5,913 nt of DNA from Halobacteriales archaeon (lineage in GTDB: Archaea > Halobacteriota > Halobacteria > Halobacteriales > Hikarchaeaceae), in contig JAPYRM010000058.1 in the NCBI GenBank assembly GCA_029941175.1, positions 1 to 5,913 of the forward strand. Direction: 5' to 3'. Made by a program: the position numbers and the translations under genes. Under the pieces are notes generated by a model that saw only the letters and a list, made by a program, of their open reading frames with translations, searched no databases and was not told where the DNA came from. Of the stretch, positions 1-5,389 are shown in pieces; within the stretch, counting starts at the first letter, position 1, and each line of letters opens with the position of its first letter.

Positions 1-39
1 AATACAGGGCTATACGAGGGGGGTTATCAAGGCGAGAAT

Positions 40-2454
40 TTATAGTTCCGTCAATCCAGCTTCGATGAGGCGGGGGAGAACACGTCGGGGAGTCAATGGG
101 GAATCATAAAATCTAATCCCAGTAGCATCGTAGACTGCATTTGCAACAGCTGCGGGGACAGGAACAGTAGAGCATTCTCCGGCTCCTTTTTGGCCGTGAG
201 AAGTTGATGGATCGGGGTTCTCAAGTTCGTCTAGCTTGACGATCATAGGCACATCTGCAGAAGTAGGGAGATGATAGTCGACTAGAGATCCATTTTCTAG
301 ATTTCCATTTGAATCATAAATCATCTCTTCGAGTAAAATCTCACCTAGGCCATGTATGATTCCACCTTGAACTTGTCCCTCTAAGAGTTTGGGATTGATC
401 ATTTTTCCGACATCTTCGCATATTGCTGCGTCAACTACTTGGACAACCCCAGTTCCGGGGTCTATTTCCACGACGACCCCAAAGGCGCCGAAAGTGTATC
501 CGTGGGAAATATTTCCAGTTCCAGTGATAGGGTCTAAGAATTCTGCTTCAAGTGTTTCGAATTTGGCAGCCCCGACCAATGACACACCTTTTCTGAAATT
601 TTCGGGACGATCTTCGGGATCGCCAAAGGTGGCTTTATGGGCTAGTTCTTTCATAGTAAATCCATTGTTTGGATTCCCCTTTTCATGGACCAATCCGTTT
701 TCTAGTTCTATATCAGTTTCATCGAGTTTCAGTAGCCAGGCGGAGAGTGAAACGATAGTTTGTTTTAGATCTTCTGCTGCCATTGCGGCGGAGGTACCCC
801 CCATAATAGTCCCCCGGTCTGCCCAAACCCCCATATCATCAGGAGTGATATCAGAGTGCCCGACGATAGGGGTCACATCATCTGTTGAGATTCCCAGAAC
901 GTCGGCAACAATTTGACAAATTCCGGTTTCAGTTCCTTGGCCTATACTACATATACCAGAAAAAACCGTTACTTGTCCATAATGATCCATTTTGACAATT
1001 GCAGATGAATAGTCAGCCCCTTTAGCACTTTTATTTCCGGCCCGTTTCATAATTGTTGCTATACCAATACCTCGAAGTTTTCCGTTATTATTTTTATTAC
1101 GGGTACGTTCTTTATCCCATTCGAGTCGGTCACGAACTCGGCGGAGACATTCTGGCATATCAGAATTAACCCATTTGAGACCAGAAGGGGTTCTTAGAGG
1201 CATATCTTCTATTTTAGGGACGTTTTTGAGTCGAAGATCTATGGGATCCATTCCTAGTTCTTCTGCAGCCATGTCAACTAGTTGTTCTCGAACGTAGGTG
1301 AATTGAGGATCGCCATATCCTCTTACTGCAGATCCCGGCATAATATTTGTATAGACAACAGATCCAGTGATACATTGATTGGGGATAAGATACGGACCAG
1401 AACAAGTGACCATGGCAGAGAATGCTATGGTTTTTCCAAAACTTCCATAAGCACCGGTATTTTGGAACATGTCGATATCCATTCCAACAATAGTACCATC
1501 GTTTTTTAAGCCTAATTTGGCATTGAAAGACTCAGGGTGTCTACCCCGTCCGGCTTTTAACTCTTCTATTCGGTCGAGGACTATATTAACTGGTTTACCG
1601 CTTACCATGGCAAGTACTGATGCGCAGATTTCGTGTGAGAATAGCTCTAGTTTGACTCCAAATCCACCCCCAATGTCCGGCATTTTACAGACTACTTGTT
1701 CTACTTCTAGGCCGAGGATAGTATCGGCGACATATTTCCGTAGTAACTGTGGAATTTGATTTGAAGACCATAGTGTTAATTTGGGAGTTGCCCGGTCATA
1801 GTGGGCAACACATCCGTGAGGTTCTAAAGGAGATGGATTGGTTTTGTGTGTTTTAAAAGAACCTTCTACGATTATGTCTGCATCAGATAGGGGATTTTCA
1901 TAATTTCCCACGTGAACATGGCAGGTGTTTAGGAGATTTCCCTTAACTTCGCAATTGGGATCCTCACTTAAAATTGGATGTACAAGAGGGGCATCTTTAG
2001 CTAGTGCACCTTTTATGTCAACAACTACTGGTAGCTTTTCATACTCAACGTGAACGAGGTCTGATGCTTCGATGGCTATGTTTCTGGTTTTTGCCAATAC
2101 AATGGCAACTTCGTCGCCAACATAACGTACTTTGTCGGATGCTAGGGCCTCTTCATCTGCCCGAGTGAGGCTAGGATGGCCAAATGGCTTCACATACGGG
2201 TCGATATCCTCGGCAGTCCAAACCAATTCGACTCCCGGAAATGCTTTCGCATCGCTTGTGTCGATCGAGATTATACGTGCGTGGGCATGGGGACTTCTTA
2301 CGAATCTTGCGTAAAGCATTCCGGGGAAATGAAGATCGTCGATGAATTGCCCTTGTCCAGTGACTAATCTTTTTCCCAATTTGCTGTTGACACGTTTCCC
2401 AATTTCACGATTTTTGAGAAGATCTTGATCAGATAAGATGGCTTGGCTACTCAT
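40..2454 (-). CDS. Molybdenum hydroxylase large (Moco-binding) subunit, xanthine dehydrogenase / CoxL superfamily, substrate unknown
   Basis: This 804-residue protein has the usual length of the separate catalytic subunit of three-subunit molybdenum hydroxylases, which oxidise a substrate with water and pass electrons through FeS and FAD subunits. Residues about 20-146 form the a/b hammerhead domain (IGKRV at 18-22, GMLYARFVRSPHAHARI at 45-61). The Moco-binding part follows: LEPHG 210-214, PDIGGGFGVK 259-268, AVRGYGDPQ 376-384, GQGTETG 505-511, and GQKGAGE 754-760, whose last residue E760 is the expected catalytic Glu. All these motifs are intact. The CO dehydrogenase loop AYRCSFR is absent, and L269 stands where xanthine dehydrogenases carry a purine-binding Glu. 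An aldehyde, an N-heterocycle or an aromatic acyl-CoA are all possible substrates. The ATG start has a weak AGGA seven bases upstream. The gene ends in TAA near the left edge. The FeS and FAD subunits are not seen and could lie beyond it. Family call very sure; substrate unknown. Confidence 0.93.
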   Translation of the reverse strand: MSSQAILSDQDLLKNREIGKRVNSKLGKRLVTGQGQFIDDLHFPGMLYARFVRSPHAHARIISIDTSDAKAFPGVELVWTAEDIDPYVKPFGHPSLTRADEEALASDKVRYVGDEVAIVLAKTRNIAIEASDLVHVEYEKLPVVVDIKGALAKDAPLVHPILSEDPNCEVKGNLLNTCHVHVGNYENPLSDADIIVEGSFKTHKTNPSPLEPHGCVAHYDRATPKLTLWSSNQIPQLLRKYVADTILGLEVEQVVCKMPDIGGGFGVKLELFSHEICASVLAMVSGKPVNIVLDRIEELKAGRGRHPESFNAKLGLKNDGTIVGMDIDMFQNTGAYGSFGKTIAFSAMVTCSGPYLIPNQCITGSVVYTNIMPGSAVRGYGDPQFTYVREQLVDMAAEELGMDPIDLRLKNVPKIEDMPLRTPSGLKWVNSDMPECLRRVRDRLEWDKERTRNKNNNGKLRGIGIATIMKRAGNKSAKGADYSSAIVKMDHYGQVTVFSGICSIGQGTETGICQIVADVLGISTDDVTPIVGHSDITPDDMGVWADRGTIMGGTSAAMAAEDLKQTIVSLSAWLLKLDETDIELENGLVHEKGNPNNGFTMKELAHKATFGDPEDRPENFRKGVSLVGAAKFETLEAEFLDPITGTGNISHGYTFGAFGVVVEIDPGTGVVQVVDAAICEDVGKMINPKLLEGQVQGGIIHGLGEILLEEMIYDSNGNLENGSLVDYHLPTSADVPMIVKLDELENPDPSTSHGQKGAGECSTVPVPAAVANAVYDATGIRFYDSPLTPRRVLPRLIEAGLTEL

Positions 2455-2486
2455 GTAAATTTCCTAGTGAGTTTTGTGTTTTACTC

Positions 2487-2493
2487 GTATATG
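2487..2493 (-). promoter_or_regulatory. Possible TATA box for the molybdenum hydroxylase gene
   Basis: On the minus strand a CATATAC element lies about 36 bases before the ATG at 2454. A start site 25-27 bases downstream would give a leader of about ten bases that begins near the weak AGGA at 2462-2465. It follows a T6 tract that may end the upstream transcript, which makes a fresh promoter here sensible. The match to the archaeal TATA consensus is only partial and no clear BRE is visible. Confidence 0.3.
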
Positions 2494-2515
2494 GGTGTTA
2501 CGCAGTTGAGCGGTG

Positions 2516-2521
2516 AAAAAA
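2516..2521 (-). terminator. T6 tract after the zinc-ribbon gene, possible archaeal terminator
   Basis: The transcript strand carries six consecutive T residues, starting seven bases after the TAA stop of the zinc-ribbon gene. Archaeal RNA polymerase commonly terminates at short U-rich tracts without a strong hairpin. The tract lies between that gene and the molybdenum hydroxylase gene, so it may separate their transcripts. Inferred from position and composition only. Confidence 0.4.
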
Positions 2522-2527
2522 TTCCTT

Positions 2528-2773
2528 TTACCAAATTTTGCAATCTTCACATAAAGCTCGATCTGTTTCGAGCCAATAATGAGGTGCTGAAGTGCCACAA
2601 GAATTACAGACTATGTCGGATTGGGAGGTTGAATAAACAGTAGTAAATAAATTTTGGGAGGGGGACTCGGTTGTCTCGGGAGATTTGTTGGAGGGGGGAG
2701 AAGAATCCAAGAGGGGTAGAGAAGGCAAGGGACGTGCTTTCTGGAAATCATCTAAAGAATGATTGACTGGCAT
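2528..2773 (-). CDS. Small Ser/Pro-rich protein with a C-terminal zinc ribbon
   Basis: The product is 81 residues and I do not recognise a named family. The C-terminus has one four-cysteine zinc site, CNSC at 56-59 and CEDC at 75-78, with HYWL (65-68) between the pairs and the chain ending three residues after the last Cys. This is the shape of a rubredoxin-like or RNA-polymerase-type zinc ribbon. Residues about 14-50 are low-complexity, rich in Ser, Pro and Thr, and probably a disordered linker. A short N-terminal stretch (HSLDDFQKA) could be a helix. No signal peptide or membrane segment is seen. The ATG has no Shine-Dalgarno but a TATA-like element sits about 26 bases upstream, which fits leaderless transcription. 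It lies 39 bases after the Mer-like gene and is in its reading frame. It could be a nucleic-acid or protein adaptor. The cysteine spacing supports a real gene; the function is unknown. Confidence 0.72.
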   Translation of the reverse strand: MPVNHSLDDFQKARPLPSLPLLDSSPPSNKSPETTESPSQNLFTTVYSTSQSDIVCNSCGTSAPHYWLETDRALCEDCKIW

Positions 2774-2796
2774 TAATGAATATTGATCATAAGGAG

Positions 2797-2802
2797 ATAT
2801 AA
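2797..2802 (-). promoter_or_regulatory. TATA-like box placing the zinc-ribbon gene as leaderless
   Basis: The minus strand reads TTATAT with its centre about 26.5 bases before the A of the ATG at 2773. That is the usual TATA-to-start-site distance in archaea, so transcription would begin at or next to the start codon. The absence of any Shine-Dalgarno before this ATG agrees. The upstream BRE is not convincing, so this is a position-based inference. Confidence 0.45.
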
Positions 2803-2812
2803 CATAAAGGAA

Positions 2813-3796
2813 TTAATCTAGAAAAGAGCCTATCGTGGTAATTGCAGTGGATGGATCGGGACCGATGGGATAACCTACTACGATACTGCCTGTACGATCG
2901 TATATCTCTGCGAGTCTTGTAGATACCATTTCAGGAGTTCCAGATATGCTGAAAGTATTGAGCATATCATCAGTTACTTTTTGGAATGCTTGTTGAAGGT
3001 TCCCTTCTCGGATTAGATTACTGATAGAATTTGCAATTGGAGGATCAATATTATGAGATTGTAAAAGCTCGGTGGATGCGCCTGCGACTATGAAAGCCAC
3101 AGAGGGACGGGAAGCGGATTTTGCTTTAGAGGAATTAGAATCAACGCTGACACACACATGTGCAGAGAAATCAAAAGTGGCAGGGGATCTTTCAGTAGAG
3201 GATAGACAAGCATCAGAATATTCAATTGCAGTGGATAAATCTTGATAGTTGGTAGCGTTGAAAAGTGTTCCTTCGGCTATTTCTGTGCTTAATTTTAAAA
3301 TATTTTTTCCTTGTGTCCCTATATAAATTGGGATATGCCCAACCGTGAAATTTAAACGTGCATGGCGGATGGTGAGATTTTTCTCAGGGCCTTCATAAGT
3401 GACCTGGTCTCCGTTCCAAAGGGATCGGATGAGATCGATTGTTTTAGAGAGGTGAAAGAGAGTATTGGTGCGTTCGAGTCCAAAATGAGAGAGTGTAGAT
3501 CGGTCTCCAGCCCCAATTCCAAGAATGGCCCGTCCATGACTAAGTTCCCATAGAGTTGCCATCTGAGAAGCCAATGTTAATGGATGGGTTGTGTAGGGAT
3601 TTACTACTCCAGGACCAATTTGTATGGAATTTGTTGAATTGGCTATTTGGGCCAGAGTTAGAAATGGGTCTCTATTATTATAATGACAACTTGTAAAAAT
3701 GGTGTCGAATCCAGAAGACTCCGCTAACTCAGAGAGGTTAGCAATCTCTTGAGGAGGCAGTTCGGGAGTTAATTCAATCGCTTTCAAGGTATCCAC
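2813..3796 (-). CDS. mer: Mer-like F420-dependent methylene-tetrahydromethanopterin reductase (LLM superfamily)
   Basis: The 327-residue protein matches Mer in length and in ordered signatures. These are strand 1 with a conserved Glu (KAIELTPE, E8), HYNNR 38-42, GPGVVNPYTTHPLTLA 61-76 (the loop that binds F420 in this family), RAILGIGAGD 89-98, IPIYIGTQGKN 155-165, and the C-terminal pattern SISGTPEMV (283-291) followed by YPIGPDP (309-315). Mer reversibly reduces methylene- to methyl-tetrahydromethanopterin with F420H2 in the cytosol. In a non-methanogen it would serve one-carbon assimilation or oxidation, and a different pterin is possible. An oddity is C37 before H38, where Mer proteins have Asp-His. 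The gene overlaps the cofE stop by 13 bases, which implies translational coupling. The first codon is GTG. A TTG three codons later (3787) is an alternative start; it would overlap the cofE TGA as TTGA and has an AGGTG six bases upstream. Another LLM-family F420 enzyme is the main alternative identity. Confidence 0.88.
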   Translation of the reverse strand: MDTLKAIELTPELPPQEIANLSELAESSGFDTIFTSCHYNNRDPFLTLAQIANSTNSIQIGPGVVNPYTTHPLTLASQMATLWELSHGRAILGIGAGDRSTLSHFGLERTNTLFHLSKTIDLIRSLWNGDQVTYEGPEKNLTIRHARLNFTVGHIPIYIGTQGKNILKLSTEIAEGTLFNATNYQDLSTAIEYSDACLSSTERSPATFDFSAHVCVSVDSNSSKAKSASRPSVAFIVAGASTELLQSHNIDPPIANSISNLIREGNLQQAFQKVTDDMLNTFSISGTPEMVSTRLAEIYDRTGSIVVGYPIGPDPSTAITTIGSFLD

Positions 3797-4536
3797 CTAT
3801 GCAGAGCTTTTCGGACTACATCATCTTCGAGCTTCCGGAATAAATCTTGATTTTCTGGAAATGATCCAAAATCCCAGTCTCGGACGACAACAGCAGGAAT
3901 TCCATCGTCTCCTTCCCCCATCAATAGATTAGCAGCAGAGGCTAGTTCATCTAAGATACATTGTACAGTTACTTCCAATTCGTTCCCCTTTAAGTCGTAT
4001 TTTCCCCTCCAATCGCGATGGGCAGGAATTCCGGCCCAGCCAATAGCAACTCCCACTTGACCATATCGAAAAGGCCTGCCACAAGTATCAGTGATTATTA
4101 CAGAGACATTAGATGAAAATTGTTTTTTTAGTCCTAACGCACTATGAGAAGGATCAATGGGAAGAAGGAGAATATCATGGGAACCGGTATTAGATCGATC
4201 TATTCCAGCATTGACACAAATATGGCCAAAATGAGTTCTGCACAAAATAAACGGCGTTTCAATAAGAATTTCTGAACTTTCGTCGAGGATGGCTTGTGCG
4301 AGTCGGGCATCTTTTGGTTTGTTGGCGAGAGATTCAAAGGATTTTGCTATAGATTCTGCTCGTTCTGAAGGGGTAAAATCGGATAAATTTTTAGCCCTCC
4401 CTTCTGATTTTGAAACAATAGTACTAGCTATAAGAATGATATCACCATCGATTAAGCCAATGTTTTTTTCAATATAGTAGGGAATATTACCACCAGGCTT
4501 TATCTCAGGTATTCCTTTAACGGCGAAAAGTTCCAT
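3784..4536 (-). CDS. cofE: Coenzyme F420-0:L-glutamate ligase
   Basis: CofE adds L-glutamate residues to F420-0 using GTP, finishing the F420 tail in the cytosol. The 250-residue product starts MELFAVKGIPEIKPG, as archaeal CofE proteins do. It carries SKSEGR 42-47, HICVNAGIDRSN 105-116, LLPIDP 124-129, TDTCGRPFR 149-157, GVAIGWAG 162-169 and MGE 206-208. The glycine/aspartate-rich motifs correspond to the GTP- and metal-binding core of the family. It is the single-domain archaeal form, without the C-terminal nitroreductase-like domain of actinobacterial FbiB. The frame stays open upstream to a TTG at 4605, but those 23 residues are hydrophobic, unlike the family, and precede the usual first residues, so the ATG at 4536 is preferred. 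No Shine-Dalgarno is seen there. The gene overlaps the downstream Mer-like F420 enzyme, so cofactor synthesis and use sit in one transcript. The TDTCGRPF segment has Cys where Phe is common. Identity very likely. Confidence 0.93.
   Translation of the reverse strand: MELFAVKGIPEIKPGGNIPYYIEKNIGLIDGDIILIASTIVSKSEGRAKNLSDFTPSERAESIAKSFESLANKPKDARLAQAILDESSEILIETPFILCRTHFGHICVNAGIDRSNTGSHDILLLPIDPSHSALGLKKQFSSNVSVIITDTCGRPFRYGQVGVAIGWAGIPAHRDWRGKYDLKGNELEVTVQCILDELASAANLLMGEGDDGIPAVVVRDWDFGSFPENQDLFRKLEDDVVRKALHRWIP
3794..3798 (-). promoter_or_regulatory. Shine-Dalgarno AGGTG inside the end of cofE
   Basis: AGGTG on the minus strand matches the core of the archaeal anti-Shine-Dalgarno complement (GGAGGTGAT). 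It ends six bases before a TTG at 3787, which is in frame with the Mer-like gene and would start it as MKAIELTPE. The GTG start at 3796 lies inside this same motif, so the motif cannot serve that codon. This supports, but does not prove, the TTG start and ribosome re-use after cofE. Confidence 0.4.
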
Positions 4537-4582
4537 AGGCGTGCATGGTGCTGCAAAGACATAAGCTCGAATGATACAAGAT

Positions 4583-4594
4583 AAAAAGGAAAAA
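4583..4594 (-). terminator. Paired T5 tracts upstream of cofE, possible terminator of the GTPase transcript
   Basis: The minus strand reads T5-CC-T5, a U-rich run of the type used for archaeal intrinsic termination. It lies about 120 bases past the engB stop and just before cofE. The downstream T tract also overlaps the possible TATA element (TTTTTATC), so it may instead belong to the cofE promoter; the sequence alone cannot separate these. Confidence 0.3.
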
Positions 4595-4624
4595 GTGAAT
4601 TCCAAAGAGGTAATAATAACAAGT

Positions 4625-4688
4625 GGTGGTTATGACGAGGGTTACCCCCACTAAGCTCAGTGTGGCGAAACTAATTTACCGAGCCACC
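4625..4688 (+). ncRNA. Candidate structured RNA between engB and cofE (strand uncertain)
   Basis: GGTGGTT at 4625-4631 pairs with AGCCACC at 4682-4688 to close a 64-base element with a seven-base-pair stem. Inside, CACT (4649-4652) pairs with AGTG (4659-4662) around a six-base loop, extended by CC/GG across a one-base bulge. The outer stem includes one position that is G-U if transcribed from the plus strand but C-A from the minus strand, which favours the plus strand. Directly after the stem the plus strand reads TTTTGATTTT, a possible U-rich terminator. It is not a tRNA because no T-loop or D-loop signature is present. It could also be a 3' structure of the engB mRNA or a regulator binding site. 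No known RNA family is recognised. Confidence 0.3.
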
Positions 4689-4717
4689 TTTTGATTTTGA
4701 GAAGCTGAAGAGAAGGT

Positions 4718-5344
4718 TTATTTGAAAAATTGTAAAAAGTCATCATGTTTAGCATCATGCAACAAAGTGCGCAAGATAGATAACATCGAAGACAGATCGC
4801 CTTTTTTCGCACTTATGGGCGCGATGATGTCTGGCCATTGCTTCCAGGGAGAAGGTAGGCCAAAACTAGTTGAAATAGTGTCTAAAGAGGCATCTAAGTT
4901 ATTGATTTTATCTATTTTGTTTATAGCTAAAATGGTCGGTATTTCGAGGTCGATTAAGAAATTGTAAAAATCTATGTCATGGGGGATATCCCCACGCGAG
5001 AGATGACGGTCTATTATTTCTATCACACTGTTTCCATCAATGACTAGTACTGCTGCAAGTATTGAATTGGAATTGGATTCTACATATTGAACTACGTCAG
5101 TTTTTATTGTTTCTCTATACGTACGTTCTACGCCGGACATGAATCCAAATCCAGGTAAATCTGTGATTAAGAAATTGTGTTTGGGATGATCATAAAAATT
5201 AGGTTTTCTTGTTACTCCTGGTTTTTTCCCAATTCGGAATGCGCGTCCAGTGATATTTCTCATCAAAGTGGATTTGCCTACGTTAGATCGCCCGACAAGT
5301 ACGATTTCGGAGTCCCTGGCAGGACGTCCTTGGAACATGTCCAT
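4718..5344 (-). CDS. engB: EngB-type ribosome-associated GTP-binding protein
   Basis: The 208-residue protein is a single G domain with every motif present. G1 is GRSNVGKS 18-25, the G2 threonine is T45 in PGVTRKPNFY, G3 is DLPGFG 62-67, G4 is NKID 142-145 and G5 is SAKKG 178-182. The archaeal EngB hallmark GFGFMSGV follows G3, and VLVIDGNSVIEII (99-111) with RGDIPHD (117-123) is also archaeal-like. In bacteria EngB/YihA assists assembly of the large ribosomal subunit; the same role in archaea is presumed. The ATG start has an AGGAG eight bases upstream and leaves only a short N-terminal strand before G1, normal for archaeal forms. It lies 45 bases downstream of the Nog1-like gene and is probably co-transcribed with it, pairing two ribosome-assembly GTPases. 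The C-terminus ends shortly after the last helix and no extra domain is seen. Confidence 0.93.
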   Translation of the reverse strand: MDMFQGRPARDSEIVLVGRSNVGKSTLMRNITGRAFRIGKKPGVTRKPNFYDHPKHNFLITDLPGFGFMSGVERTYRETIKTDVVQYVESNSNSILAAVLVIDGNSVIEIIDRHLSRGDIPHDIDFYNFLIDLEIPTILAINKIDKINNLDASLDTISTSFGLPSPWKQWPDIIAPISAKKGDLSSMLSILRTLLHDAKHDDFLQFFK

Positions 5345-5352
5345 TAATTTAT

Positions 5353-5357
5353 CTCCT
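5353..5357 (-). promoter_or_regulatory. Shine-Dalgarno of engB
   Basis: The minus strand carries AGGAG eight bases before the ATG at 5344, within TAGGAGAT. This is the best ribosome-binding site in the window and fixes the engB start. It contrasts with cofE and the zinc-ribbon gene, which lack one. Confidence 0.7.
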
Positions 5358-5389
5358 ACTGTTAAGAATTTCCGATTTTAGCAGGGTTT

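Larger units (their letters stand above)
4537..4717. other. 181-bp intergenic region between engB and cofE
   Basis: This is the largest gap in the window. It contains an inverted-repeat element (4625-4688), an internal short hairpin (4647-4665), and two T5 tracts on the minus strand (4583-4594) next to a possible TATA element (TTTTTATC, minus strand, 4580-4587) about 47 bases before the cofE ATG. It is the natural place for engB transcription to end and cofE transcription to begin. No convincing protein gene is seen on either strand. Confidence 0.6.

Noticed and set aside
389..916. Plus-strand open frame of 175 codons
   Set aside because: It lies fully antisense to the molybdenum hydroxylase, is Ser/Pro/Thr-rich as expected from the complement of a coding frame, and shows no family motif.
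40..2454. Aerobic CO dehydrogenase CoxL as a specific name
   Set aside because: The diagnostic AYRCSFR loop is replaced by AVRGYGDPQ, so only the superfamily can be assigned.
2791..2806. AAGGAGATATAACATA on the plus strand, resembling a strong ribosome-binding site
   Set aside because: It is followed by ATA rather than a start codon, and no plus-strand gene follows. On the minus strand the same bases hold the TATA-like element of the zinc-ribbon gene.
3352..3553. Short open frames on both strands inside the Mer-like gene
   Set aside because: They overlap a well-supported gene with conserved motifs and show no recognisable features of their own.
4625..4689. tRNA gene suggested by a seven-base-pair acceptor-like stem
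   Set aside because: The element is too short for a tRNA and has no TTCRA-type T-loop, no D-loop GG and no five-base-pair T-stem on either strand.
4632..4694. Twenty-codon plus-strand ORF starting MTRVTPTK inside the engB-cofE gap
   Set aside because: Too short to support, with no Shine-Dalgarno at a workable distance, and it runs through the inverted repeat, which explains the sequence better.
4632..4707. C/D box guide RNA suggested by ATGACGA (near box C) and a downstream CTGA
   Set aside because: Box C has a mismatch, the spacing is longer than usual for archaeal C/D RNAs, and no internal C'/D' pair was found.
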